Source: Siphonodentalium dalli
Taxonomy: Eukaryota > Mollusca > Scaphopoda > Gadilida > Siphonodentaliidae
Assembly: GCA_032622095.1 (NCBI GenBank)
Contig: CP136061.1
Location: 16,120,440 to 16,184,439 of the forward strand
Length of the DNA: 64,000 bases
Direction: 5' to 3'
The position numbers were made by a program, and so were the translations under genes. The notes under the pieces are model-generated. The model was not told where the DNA came from and made no database searches. It saw only the letters and a program-made list of their open reading frames with translations. Numbering within the stretch: position 1 is the stretch's first letter; each line of letters starts with the position of its first letter. Below, piece after piece: positions 31,236 to 43,832 of the stretch.

Positions 31236-33240
31236 ATATATTGTATCAACAAGTCATGCGTTGTGTGTTAGGATGTCGCGTTGTTGGACGATCGGTCATC
31301 CGTATAGTTTCAGCAACACAATTATTACCTTATAGGGCTGCACAACGTTACCATGCGGTAGACATCCGTCCGTTTTTATTTAATGTAAGCTACATAATTA
31401 TAGCTGCCGGTACAAAAATGCCGAAAGCAAAAAGTGCGTCTATGTCAGGCATAGTTCAAACATAAAATATGGCCCGCAACATTGACACGGGAGGACATCA
31501 AAACCGCTAAGGTTATTTGCCAATCTAACAGATCCCAAGCGAAAAAGATTACCACTGCAATAATAACGTCGGGCGGCAGGTTACGACCGTTTATCGTCAA
31601 TTTAACATGGCTAAATGAACGAGCAAAGGACGCCTGTTTGTGTACTGTTATATTTTGTGAATTCATGCACCTTACCACGCAGTTCGGTATTTTATTCATA
31701 TATGGACATAACTACTCATGAACATTATCCACATGGGCATGAATTTTAGCGCCTATATTGTTTCTGCGCTCACGGTATATCTAATATGGTAGAGCTTATT
31801 TTGGTTTTGAAAGAAGTTTGAGTTCTCGACGAACAAAACAACAAATAGTGAATGTATGCATGGAATTCCATTTCATATCGCGTAGTCCATCATTCAGTCA
31901 GAAGTCCAGTCAGTTACGTGAACAATTTGATTGTGGTTTTCAGAATGTTCATATCGAGTTGTATACGTTCGACCAGACATGCCGTGATATCAGTTAGTTT
32001 ATATAACGTATCGTGATCAAATAACCATGTCCATAACACGTGGATTAGATTGCTCAACACGTGGTATACATGTACGTAATATGATGCCAGAATTGATGAA
32101 TGCGTACATATAATACCACACACACTTATTGGATACAAGCGTCGTTATTGTGGAATGTTACATTATAGTACAAATATTAGCCAAACATTGTTGGGTCCGA
32201 AATGAAAAAAACAAACACACAAGTTATACCATTCAGATTGCCACCAGCCGACCGCTGTACGCAGCATGTCACGTCCATGTGAATGGACGGCTATTGTCGG
32301 ATACAATGAAATCAGACAACAATAGTAAAATATATTTATTTATCATATGACTTGCGACTGTTTTTTTGGGCCTCACGTATTTCAAAATTACAGGTATTAG
32401 TACATGTAATTAGTACTTAATAACACCTCCCATAGATTTGATTGGTCAAGTTTTCAAATCGTCATTACGATTCATGCATGCGCGTGTAAACAGAAATATT
32501 TCCAAATGCACCCACACAGAATACAACCACGAAAACAATCTCCCGGCATACACTGTTCTTGGCATTCGTAATGTGACAAACTAACAATAATACTAACAAT
32601 ATGTGAGAAATAATCATAATAATTTAGTCGCTTACCTAGATTTTGAATAATTGTAATTCGTTCATTGAAAACTCTCAAATAAGGCGGACAATGTTAAATG
32701 ATCCACGTTCAAACGCCGAATAATAAACGTTTACAATCCGATCCCAAATGAAATAAATTCATATATTGTGCTAAATCTAGTATCAAATTAAACATATTTG
32801 TTTTATTTAAAATTCAACATTGATCCTGATAATATTTCCTTCCATGTTGAAACTGTCCCATGGAACTGTATTTGAAGTCAACGAGCGTTCGGGTTTTGAT
32901 AATTTAGTGACAGTTGTCATGGTGATGTGATAAATGGGTTCTAATCGCTCCAAATCACACAAAAACAAATATGTGTTCTTAAATAAATATTATCGAAACA
33001 ATAATGTGATATATAAATTCCCAATAACCTGTGTTGAGAAACAGAAATTAGACTCAAATCGTAGAACTATGTTTTTATTCGGATGCATGCATTCGCTCTG
33101 TACATGCGATGAGAGAAACGCTCAATTCGTGTCCTCTATTTAACAATTAAACCATAGGTTTGTTTCTTTTAATATTCCCACTTTAAGTACAGTTCACATT
33201 TCCATTGACTTCTACATATCTGTCGTACATTTTATATAGC
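31236..33240. other. No gene recognised
   Basis: Single-copy looking AT-rich sequence. Short open frames (31205-31465, 31482-31721, 32934-33143, all plus) show no family resemblance. Confidence 0.35.
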
Positions 33241-33850
33241 AAAATATTTGGAAAGTTAATATTCATTATACTTAGTACTGACTGTGTGTAATGTTGTACC
33301 AGTGAACTTCTTATTTTATAAATCTATATTATCAAGTAATCTCATGTTTATATAAATAACTACATTTGTGTGAATTATCTTAAATACAGCTCATTCATCA
33401 TGCATTTTAACCTTTGCTTAATGCCGGTTCAAGTTTACATTTTTGGGATATGATATTTATCATAGCTGTAATATGTGCACGGGGGCTTATTTATGGGAGA
33501 GTTAGTCTGTGTTCGCAAATCTACTTTTGGTGTGAACAAAAAGCCCCCGAGGGCCATCTAAGTAATAATTCGTGTTCCTATTATATGAAATTTATGAAAG
33601 GCTCGACAAAACGGACAATTTTTTTGGTGTTTTCTATGTCATACATTTCGACGCGAACTTTATATAGGTGATCTGTAATGAGACGCAATTCTCTACGAAA
33701 TGTATTACCCGAGTGCATTAAATTAAATCCGATCAGAGTTTTAGCGAGGCTAGAATCGAATTTAGTGGACGAGGTTAAGAAATTTCTTATAAAATTCCAA
33801 CGAATTTGAGATCCGTTTTCTCGCAAAATCACGTAATAAAAACGATCTCG
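33241..33850 (+). repeat. Dispersed repeat block, copy 1
   Basis: Shares with 36175-36430 a ~250-bp segment marked by 'ttgtaccagtg', 'ctcatgt', 'tatataaata', 'tgcttaatgccgg' and 'ttatttat'. A second stretch at ~33560-33610 (tatgaaatttatgaaa) resembles ~37865-37910. The blocks look like two diverged copies of one repeat. Confidence 0.6.
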
Positions 33851-34220
33851 AAACGGCTGGAGCTAAACATAATTTATAATGATTTCTTTAACACAATCAA
33901 ACAGGAAGTAAAGACACCTCCAAAAACAAATATAGTTCCATGTTAAAATTGACTTGAGTTTGATAATCACCAATGTTTATCTCACAATCAACACTAAATT
34001 GCCCAACACAAATCGAATATCATAATTATATGCTAATTAACATAATAATAAAGTTTCGGCATTGACTTCGGCATGTTTATAGTGGAATATAATAAATAGA
34101 ATAATCACTTGATTGAACTGGCGATGTGAATTAATTCATTCAAGCCAGGAACTATTTTGTAAAAACACTCGAGCGTAATGAGCTCACGTGTTTATGCAAC
34201 TTCCATGCCTCTCAAGAAAT

Positions 34221-34462
34221 AGTATGGGCCACCAGTTAAATCACGTGATTACTCTCTATTTATAGTATGGGTCACCAGTTAAATCACGTGATTACTCTCT
34301 ATTTATAGTATGGGTCATCAGTTAAATCACGTGATTACTCTCTATTTATAGTATGGGTCATCAGTTAAATCACGTGCTTACTCTCTATTTATAGTATGGG
34401 TCACCAGTTAAATCACGTGATTACTCTCTATTTATAGTATTGGTTACCAGTTAAACTAGAAT
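34221..34462. repeat. 43-bp minisatellite, cluster 1 (6 copies)
   Basis: The unit starts 'agtatgggtcaccagttaa' and continues 'atcacgtgattactctc' and 'tatttat'. Copies start at 34221, 34264, 34307, 34350, 34393 and 34436, an exact 43-bp step; the last is diverged. Each intact copy carries the palindrome tcacgtga. Confidence 0.92.
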
Positions 34463-35948
34463 GCAATCAGAGAGATGCCAACGTGCGCAAAAATGTAATA
34501 AAAATTAATTTAAAAAATAAGTTCACTGTATTTTACTTAATTTATTTAATTTAATTTAATGTTAACAAAAAAAGACAATTACCATTTCTCATTTCATCAC
34601 AGATAAAAGGCAAATTACTATATTAATCATTTAAGTAATTAAAACCAATTCCATGTTGCCGAACGGATGAGACTTCACGTGAGGCCTTAGTTGTCGAAAA
34701 TATTCATATTTGTTCCAATCACTGTAAACAGATAAAAACAGTAAAACGCACACAGTTTCGTTCATATATACCATGACCATCGCGTAAACAGCATGTTATC
34801 ATGAAGACCTACTATATTTTACCTAAGCAAGGGCCTGATTGTGTTACAGAAGATAGCACAATGCTACTGGCTAATCACACACAAATGGCATAAACGCTCT
34901 TTATTAGTTCCATGTCAGGAATTCACCCACAAAGAACGCTCTTTATGTTTACCATCATAATATAAACAAACACCAGAAAAGTTACTTTTTATGCTTTTGT
35001 TTACATAACAATGGTCAACCATATGACAATAACATACTGTTTATGCGATATTTCTTATTTGTATACGGACAAAGTCTGTCTACATTTTGATGTTCTTTCT
35101 GTTTGTGGCGGTTTTTGACGGTTGGAAATATTTTCACAGGATACCCACCGCCAAGGCCAACCGTACCTTTAATATCGATTACATTATTTTCAGCGGCATA
35201 TTATCATTTTCATTTTCCGATAGTCAAAGTTGACCAAAGGAGCAATTATAAGAAATAATTAATACCATTTGTGTAAATATTGATAGCAGCCAATATGCAA
35301 CAATAAATATCAATAATTAATCAATAACGATCATTTTATGTAATAAAAAACTCTTCAAACGGTGTTTGTGTCAACAAATGCGTCTTGTTTTGCGTTACGT
35401 CATTCGTCGTATTTGACCCGGAACTCGGCTGAAGGTTAGGCTATTCAGCCTATTGCGTCGAATTACGAAATCGCGTTTTGAATGTCTCTCTTTTCCCGCA
35501 CGATAAAAAGAGGTATTCGCACGAACCAAAAATGATCAAACTTCCCAATTATAAGTAAAAATACCCAAATGAAGGAGTCTATGTAGGTCCCGAAGGAGTC
35601 TATAGACTCTTTGGTGTAGAGTTCTGATGGAGAAAATGTAGGTCGATCTATTTTTGTCATAACTCTGACGTATTTTGACCTGGGAGAAAAAATCGAAATC
35701 GAGGCTCACTACGAGCATGCCAGTTTTAAATATAGAAACAGGGAATCCCGACAAATGGCGATATCGGCGACAAACAAATAATCGAAAACAACACATAAAA
35801 TAAACATAGCAAAAACGCGGCACAGTAAAAATGTCAGAACGCCTCGAGGTTTTACGTCGTTTTTGGTGACATCATGGAGTGCAACGGAGCAGAGTGACAC
35901 CAACCTACGAATCTGTCTGATCGCCATATTGTTGCGCGAGCGCACGTA
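34463..35948. other. Spacer between minisatellite clusters
   Basis: AT-rich, with no gene supported. Overlapping short frames on the minus strand at 35463-35945 show no recognisable domain. Confidence 0.35.
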
Positions 35949-36168
35949 ATTACGTATGGGTCACCATTTAAATCACGTGATTACTCTCTATTTACAGTCT
36001 GGGTCACCAGTTAAATCACGTGATTACTCTCTATTTACAGTCTGGGTTACCAATTAAATCACGTGATTACTCTCTATTTATAGTATGGGACACCAGTTAA
36101 ATCACGTGATTACTCTCTATTTATAGTATGGGTCACCAGTTAAATCACGTGATTACTCTCTACTTTTA
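35949..36168. repeat. 43-bp minisatellite, cluster 2 (5 copies)
   Basis: The same 43-bp unit as at 34.2 kb, with copies starting near 35953, 35996, 36039, 36082 and 36125, again each with atcacgtgatt. The copies are as similar between clusters as within them. Confidence 0.9.
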
Positions 36169-36174
36169 TTTAAC

Positions 36175-36430
36175 GCTAATACTCATTATACATAATAATT
36201 GTAGTGTGTAAATATTGTACCAGTGGAATTCTTATTGTTACAAATATAATTATGTTATCAAGTAAATCTCATGTCTATATAAATAAGGAAATGTGTGTGA
36301 ATTATTTTGAATACATCTCATTTAGCGTGCATTATGAGCTTTTGCTTAATGCCGGGTCAAGTTCGCATTTCTGGGCTATACTATCCAGCACGACTGTAAT
36401 ATATCCACGGTGGCTCATTTATAGAACGTT
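36175..36430 (+). repeat. Dispersed repeat block, copy 2
   Basis: Counterpart of 33261-33500 (about 80 percent by eye). It directly follows minisatellite cluster 2. Short 'ggttaatattcatcataact' repeats follow at 36425-36545. Confidence 0.6.
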
Positions 36431-36729
36431 TAATATTCACCATAACTAATATATATGCACGGTGACTTATTTATATAATGGTTAATATTCATCATAACTG
36501 GTATATGCATGGTGGCTTATTTATAGAACGGTTAATAGTCATCAAACTAAATTTGACCAACTTTTTAAAATGTTTGGCTAAGCACGATTATGGCGTCATC
36601 GTGGTCATTTTCCATAAATGTCCATATATTCGACCGATTTTTTTCAGTTTAGACCCACAAGATGTTGGAACCAATTTTCGTCCCACATCACTGAATACGT
36701 TCCCAGGGTCATGTTCCCCAAATGCCAAC

Positions 36730-37745
36730 GTTCGAACCACTTTTCGATCCAATTTTCAAGCTAGCCCCAAATTATTTTCAGAATAAAATGTTTGGTCGAG
36801 TTTACTATGGACGATTCTTGAGATATCCCGCTCAATGTCCCGAGTGTTCCTACTTTTGTCCCAAATCTTTTCCTCGCAATGTTTCGTTAAAGATCACTGA
36901 GTACGTACCCAGAGTAATTTCCACCAAATGCCAAATTTTTCGACCAGCTAACGATCGGACCACTTTTCGACCCACGGTTTCAAATCTGCCCAAAATGTTT
37001 GACCGATGTGGCTACGAATGAGTCTGGAGTCAACCCGGTCGTTTTCCCTATTGTCGACCCATTTTTTCAGTTTCACCCAATCATTTTACTGCCTAATGAA
37101 TCGTACAACACCAATGCGTATGCTATCAGAGTCATTTCCCCAAATCTCAATGTTTTTCGACCGAACAGCGTTCGGACCACTTTTCGACCTTGTTTTTCAA
37201 GCTTCGACCCAAACAATTTTCGGGCCAAAATGTTTGGCCGAGGTGGCGATCAACGAATTTTGGGTTATTCCGGTCAATTTTTATATTTTTCTGGCCGAGC
37301 AGCACGCGAACCACTTTTTGACCCGCTTTTTAGACTCGACCCAACTTTTGTTCGGTCAAAATGTTTGGCCGAGTTTTGTATGAACGATTCTGAAGTTATC
37401 CCGGTCAATTTCCCGATTCCCCCTACTTTCTACCCATTTTTTCCCACCAAATGTTTCGTCAAACATCACCGACCAACGTGTTCAAACTCGACCCAACTTT
37501 TTGTCAGCCCAAAAGGTTTGGCCGAGTTGGTTATTAAAGATTCTGGAGTCAACCCGGTCATGTTCCCAACTTTCCCATTTTTTCAGTTTCGACCAAAAAA
37601 AAATTCTGCCCAATTTGTCCCAAGGTTTTTCGACCCGAGCAGCGTTCGGACCACTTTTCGGCCAAATTTTTCGAGCTCGACCCAAGCATTTTTCAGGCCG
37701 AGGTGGATACGAAAGACTTTGGGGTTATTCTGGTCATGTTCTGAT
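36730..37745 (+). repeat. Degenerate satellite, about six units of 130-220 bp
   Basis: Units begin 'cg[g/a]accacttttcgaccc', pass through 'gacccaa...ttttc', 'aaaatgtttggccgag' and 'gattctgg', and end 'atcccggtcaat'. They start near 36731, 36951, 37170, 37302, 37468 and 37643. Open frames of up to 250 codons cross the array in several frames. The peptide is only the translated satellite (repeats like RTTFRP) and switches frame between units, so I treat it as non-coding. Confidence 0.75.
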
Positions 37746-38079
37746 ATATGACTAATAAGGACTAAGGAATACAATTTATGTTGCTAGTACATAATCGATT
37801 CTTTCTGATTAATAATCAAAATTATCAGGACATTTTGACTGGTAACCTCAGTTTTAGCCTTCTGTGTGATAATTCGTATTCCAATCTTATGAAAGTTATG
37901 AAACGATTCTTAAAAAAATTCGGGGATTTTTTTGTGGAGCATTTGGAAAATTCGAGACGAGTTTCATAAATTTCATGTGAGAGGAAAACGAATGTCATAA
38001 CCTGTTTATTTCTCAATTTGTTCAACTGTTGGACATGTCCAACCTGACATGCCCCTAATGCTGGAAAAATTCCAACTAC

Positions 38080-38600
38080 AGATACCAATTTCAGACTAAA
38101 TATCGAATAAATATGGTACTATTGGTCTAAAAACAACAAATTTGGAAAATCAATCAATGACAACAATTATAATCTATATGACGTGGAGTATAATTTCCAA
38201 CAATTGTTGTATGAGGCGGAACAGTTCTAACTGTTGAAAAATTTGACGGGAGGGTGCGGGCACGACCGCATGCAACCGTCCACCTCTTGTCGCCACGTCC
38301 CTGGCTACCCAAATAACAATTCATACACAGTCGCTAGTTGGAAATGTTTGATTTCATTATTGTATTTGTCTTTATTGTTTAATAAACTATTTTGCAAAAC
38401 ATGTTTTAATGTATCATTGTCCAGTATTTCTCCTAGCATCTCGAAGCAGTATATGAACGATATCATGTAAGTCGATTTAGCGCTCACTTCAAGTGTCTGT
38501 TCAATGTCGAGCATGGCATATCCATGACATAATCAATAGACAAAACTCCAAACGTTATTAAAGTCTGACCATTCTGCTGGAGAAACAGTACATAGTAAAC
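38080..38600. other. No gene recognised
   Basis: Single-copy looking sequence; a C-rich 'cgggcacgaccgcatgcaac' lies near 38260. No coding region supported. Confidence 0.35.
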
Positions 38601-38604
38601 AGTC

Positions 38605-39260
38605 CAATAAGGGCTATAACTCTGGCAACAATGAATGGACGAACCCTGTAGTAAATGGGAATCATTTCCCCCACAAACTGGGCTATAAGCATGTCATAGT
38701 TACAAGCAGAAATGTTCGTATGACACAAATTGTCGAAATTTCAAATAATGGTCGTAATTCTGGTAAAAATGAATGGATGAAACCAGTAGTATGATATACT
38801 TTACCGCCAGCTTAGCGATTACTATACAAAAGAACAACCGAATCGATGCCAGAGTTACAAGCTGGTGTTCGTAGCGCGATAAAATCTATAAAATTTCAAG
38901 TCAAACGGGTCGTAACTCTGGTAAAATTGATTGAAATAAACTTAATTGTAGTACGTGGATATACCTTCGCCCGAACCGTGATGTCACTATACCAAAGCAC
39001 AACTGAATCAGATAATCCTTGCCCAAGTTAAAATCTGAAGTGTTCTTTCGGACACAACATTACTAAATATACAAGTCAAACAAGGGCCGTAACTGGCGGA
39101 AATGAATGGACAATACCCGTAGTATGTGGATATACTTTTACACTCTATATGCTATCACAATACCAAAGCACAACAAAATCCGATAATCAATGCACGAGTT
39201 ACAAGCTGAATCGGTTGTACGGACCCACAATTTACAAATTTCCAAAACTTGAAGTGTGAT
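38605..39260. repeat. Degenerate mollusc-type repeat, ~140-175-bp units
   Basis: Four units carry the phrase 'gtaactctggtaaaaatgaa' in variant forms (near 38611, 38748, 38907, 39083), then '...gtagtatgtggatatac', 'accaaagcacaac' and 'gagttacaagctg'. This composition is common in bivalve and other mollusc DNA in my experience of such sequences; that link is from memory. Confidence 0.6.
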
Positions 39261-40858
39261 AATTTCGTGCTATGTGATATTCTTTCCCCAAACATACCAA
39301 AGGACAACTGTTGAACCAGGCTAAACCCACAAATTCGCGCAATAGCAATTGAACTCCCACCCTTGGCTTGAAAGTTCCGAACTGGCGCCTCAATCTTGAT
39401 TTTAGTTTATGTTAATAAATATTAGTTTTTACCTTTTACCGGTCAAGATCTCCAGGCAATTTTAGGCGTCCGTGTACAAAACATAGAGTAGCATTTTATT
39501 AGTTTTTTATTTTAGTTTTTATTTCGCCACTGGAGAGAAGCCAGGACCCCTCAGCCCAGTGGGAGAAATCTGAACCTGAAAACTACAAAATCCTAGCATC
39601 CAGACTGGCACAAATCTCTCCAATTGTTTGACATTTTCGACCTAACACCCCTTAGGTTGTAATTTCCAACTTATGGTTATGTCAGTCAAATATCTTTGAC
39701 CAAAACCAGGAAAATATATTACTGTTGGTATAAAAACAACAAATTCCCCAATAATCATTCGTTGGAAAATGAAAGTACGAGAATACTAACAACCTATTTT
39801 TGGTGTGAGTACCCATCAAGTATTCCATTACCTATTCTTAACAATGTCCACTGTACAGTAATGCCCTAATTAATCGACTCCTTTAACCACATCAGAATCT
39901 ACTAAATCCTGAAATAATTCTGTTATTAATTATGGCATTACTGTAACCTTAAAAGAATACCCGTGTATTCTTAAAAGCATACACGTCTGCGTTAGAAGAA
40001 CAACCGCGTTACCAAAATTATTGAGTACTCTGCTAGATAACAGCCGTATCGGGAAAAGAGATAACACGCATATGTGTTTTAAATATGTATAATGTATTGT
40101 AAGCATATCCTCGTGCAAATACGCACATAATCGACATATAAAGTGAAATAGGTACGTTAAATGTGCTTTTTTTTATTGAAAGCAGTGTCCGATAGAACAT
40201 AAGATAGTATAGTTATTGTTGGATGTATTCCTGGATCTATGCTAAACATCCTTTCCCCAGTTATTGAGGTGACAAGGTCAATTGTATAGTCGTAAGCACA
40301 ATGCATATGATATATATATAATACGTTGAATATGAGCGTACGTAGATAATTAACAAGATCATATATTAATTGTTAATGACTGGTTGTACTCATTGTGCAA
40401 CACAGGTGTGAGTAGGAGAGTAGAATAATCCAGTAACAATATTGTTGTATACGCTATAGTGAACGTATAGATAACATGGACATCATGATACCTCAGACCT
40501 TATTTGGACACATGGTACCACCATTCTGGAAATAACTACCTGTTCTCGAGAGAGTGAATTTCACTTCTCCCCGATCCTTCCTACCACCAACATATCTATA
40601 AAACCTGCACATAGTGCTTACCGCCACTTATTTAAAAATATAAAAGTATCAAACCTTCCGACTCTTCATTGTTTCAGTTCACGGCCAACCCTAAATTCAC
40701 CACCAGACTACGAGACAGCAGATAATGTAGTCATATCCGTTATTTCGTTTTATGGCGCGGGTCACAGTGAAAACACATGTTAAAGAGCGTTCACCTGTAA
40801 AGTCGTGAGCTGACGTATTTGTGTCATTGTCCGCACATACGCTGCTTAGAATCTCCTC
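39261..40858. other. No gene recognised
   Basis: AT-rich. A small inverted pair (cgccactgg / cccagtggg) lies at ~39528-39570. No coding frame supported. Confidence 0.35.
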
Positions 40859-40866
40859 ATTAGGAG
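40859..40866. other. hAT target-site duplication, left copy
   Basis: attaggag, repeated exactly at 41608-41615. Confidence 0.85.
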
Positions 40867-41607
40867 CAGGCTTGTCAACCGGTACCAGTACCGGTACCGG
40901 TACCGGTGGTACTTGGCCGTTTCAACGGTACCGGTTCTGATACTCAGTACCGACTGTTCTCGGTACTCGCCAAAAACAGCAAATAGATCAGTATAGATCG
41001 ATTAAAATTGAGGGAACTTTGCTCTTTTAAGTGTGCCGCAACTGCCGCTCGCATTATGGCATGCTACTATGTGTCAACGGATCAAGCACGCGGCGGCGGA
41101 TGCCGAGTTTTGTTTTTATTCAACAATGCATATATGTGTCATTGACTCAATGTGTGTTACATTGTAACTTACATCTGAGGATTGCAGCCTTGCAGGTACA
41201 TAAAATTTATTTCAGTTTAAATTGTCATTCACCATATATATATACCCATCTTTCCGATGTATGTATTTGAGCGCCTGAAGCCCTAAACATAAACGTTCTA
41301 ACACCTATCAGGCTGCCTAAATTATGGCACATTTTAGGCGATTGTTGTGGGTGACAAATCCAACTATTTCAGACAATACTAATGCATGTATGTCACACAT
41401 TTATGTGTGGCTGCTGTGGCATGCGTGCATTAGGATAGTCTGACATTGCTGTATTTGTCATCCACAACAATCACCAAAAACTGGCACAAAGTGCCATACA
41501 TTACCAGAATTATCACATTAGAATATACTCTTTTAAATGTGTGATATGTAGTGGAATAAACAATACAACACCAGTACCTTGGTACTGGCGGTACTTTGAC
41601 AAGCCTG
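40867..41607. mobile_element. Non-autonomous hAT-like DNA transposon, 741 bp
   Basis: The left end starts caggcttgtcaa and the right end finishes ttgacaagcctg, a perfect 12-bp terminal inverted repeat. Beyond it both ends carry ggtacc / agtacc-rich subterminal sequence. The element is flanked by the exact 8-bp direct repeat attaggag at 40859-40866 and 41608-41615. An 8-bp duplication and a CAGG start are characteristic of the hAT superfamily. No transposase is encoded. The left end holds tandem 'ggtaccggtacc' units. Confidence 0.85.
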
Positions 41608-41615
41608 ATTAGGAG

Positions 41616-42700
41616 TCAATAATGCGACTAAAACGCTCCCATTTTCAGCACATTATCGACTCAAAATGAGACGATTCCTAGCAGATTATCTAAAATATAA
41701 TATATTATAAGCAGACAATGTGTTTTTTTTTCTGCAGAACGGGCTGCTATTATATACACATAAACTATGTATCTACTATCGTTGATATCATTGCCAGTTG
41801 TTTCATGCACCGGGATTCGATCGACGATGTACATTGTCAGTGTGCACATAATTGAGCACATTGGAATTGCAATTCAATTTACAAATCATTGCTAGTGTAT
41901 ATAAATTGTCCCTATATATTAATCAATAGCTTATTTTCCTAACAAGATATTAAATGCAGCATTCATTGATTCCATAATAAACTTGTCACCTCAAACTAAC
42001 AAGTGCTTTCTACGAAATCTGCTTTTGGGCACCTGTTTTGTTCCAACTCCGACCCTATTCTTCGAATCCAGTCGCCCCTTATGTTGTGGCCAGCATGTGG
42101 TATACCGCCAATTACGAATAGTGGCTCTCAATTAATAATATAGAAGCTGTCACTTAAAAATGATATTTATCTGTTATGTTCATTTGTTAATTGACAAGGA
42201 CAACATACATTGGATGTGATAGGTAGCTGGTTTTAAAACATACTATTTAAAAAAAATAGGGATAGATACATTCATAATGTGGGTGTACCTGTAGATATAT
42301 GTCATAACATGAACTGAAATATGGTTTTAGCACATAGCACCCTAAGCACAGCTAAGTTATGGTAGTGAGCTACCATTCTACTGGATTGCAGCAATCTACA
42401 ACTACGGTCATGTTGACACCCCTCTTGGTGTACTTGTAGCTTATTTCACTGAATACAGAACTAGCATAATATTTACCTGAAAATGAAATACATAAATATA
42501 AACGCTCTTTAACACTTTATCGCTCTTTATAATTAAAGTTGCTATATTCTACTTACTGCTATTCGGTCATCAAACAGTCAGAAATTATAATCACCGATAA
42601 AATGCAAATAATGTATTTGACTAAGTTATAGTTACTGGAGATTTTTACGGTATTTTGACCGTGACATTCAAACCGGAAACCCCAAATTGTCACGATTCAG
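41616..42700. other. No gene recognised
   Basis: AT-rich, no coding, RNA or repeat feature that I can support. Confidence 0.35.
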
Positions 42701-42730
42701 ATGACTTCCGCATTCTTCAAAGTAAACATC

Positions 42731-43054
42731 ATGGATACCGGTGCCAAATCTAAGCGATTCGCGGATGTTTCACCCGATAATATGACATGGTCATTCGGTA
42801 TAATAAAAACAATGTTGACGTGGCTCGAGGGCAAGATTGCGGATAGTCTCCCCTTGGAACGAATGTCTCCCGAGGCGGACGGGGAGACAATCCGGAATAT
42901 TACCCACCTCCCTATTTTCCACCCTTCTGATTGGCCCATGTCATGTAACGTGCCGGGCGACAAATCACACTGTCGCCTGCTGAGCCGGGACATTGTGTTT
43001 GCCGCCCGCCTGATGTTACATTGCAAGAATATCTCCAAACACACACTGCAGTAA
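42731..43054 (+). CDS. Hypothetical 107-residue protein (unrecognised)
   Basis: A frame from an ATG in fair context (acatcatgg) to a TAA, in a stretch clearly more GC-rich than its surroundings. The product is mixed and has no obvious signal peptide, membrane helix or motif (starts MDTGAKSKRFADVSP, ends HCKNISKHTLQ). The opposite strand is open over nearly the same span, which weakens the case. Part of it (aatgtctcccgagg, ~42863) matches in reverse a word in the palindrome at 43.9 kb, so the frame may sit in a repeated element rather than a host gene. No family assigned. Confidence 0.25.
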   Translation: MDTGAKSKRFADVSPDNMTWSFGIIKTMLTWLEGKIADSLPLERMSPEADGETIRNITHLPIFHPSDWPMSCNVPGDKSHCRLLSRDIVFAARLMLHCKNISKHTLQ

Positions 43055-43830
43055 CTCATCTATTTCACATTACTACGACGTATTAAAATAATAAATCTTA
43101 TATACCCCACGGATTCGCAAAAAAAACACCAGTTGTGGTGTTTGCTAATTTGCATATTTTTAGTGAACACTAATATTCGCACTTTTAAGTTGATACTTTT
43201 ATCGGACAAGCGTTATTATGTACTTTTTATATCGAAACATCTCGTTGATTCAATATGTTCATGTCGACATTATGGTGCAAGATTTAAAGAGTGGATCCCT
43301 TGAGATTGGTTGGTTATAAATGTTTGCTGGTAGACAACGTAATGCATACGTTTGTCGCGAATGAATGGTACTGTAAGCTTATCCATGATATCAGACCGCT
43401 CCGCGATGTCTGCAATGTGATCATAGAAGTATTTTGTGTGAGGGTCGCCATGTATTTGGGAGCACTGACACATATGAATGTACATTAATAAAATTGAAAC
43501 TTCCCAATATCTTTCGGGGAAGACCGTTATGAAATGAACATCGCGAGTAAATTCCGCGCACAAGACGACATTGAATATACCACATTTCAGAAGGTGATAA
43601 CATACTTATTGGTTTACATTGCATGGACCGATATTGACGATTTAACCACCAAAATTATCGTAAATAAACGCTGATTATCAAACGCTTTGACTCTCTTTTA
43701 TGGAACAGACATACTATAGGACGATAAGTAGTTACTGAAAATATACATAATCGGGAAAGAAAGCACTCGTGACTTAGTGCAACATCGTGCGTGTGGATGG
43801 CAAGGATTTTTTCTGTGGTATAATCGGATA
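43055..43830. other. No gene recognised
   Basis: AT-rich sequence; short frames on the minus strand (43270-43624) without recognisable features. Confidence 0.35.
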
Positions 43831-43832
43831 AC

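Noticed and set aside
32129-33143. Short plus-strand frames in the 31-33-kb gap as exons
   Set aside because: No family motif and no convincing splice-site pairs; consistent with chance.
36999-37751. A 250-codon frame as a real gene
   Set aside because: It is the translation of a degenerate satellite, and the recognisable peptide changes frame from unit to unit.
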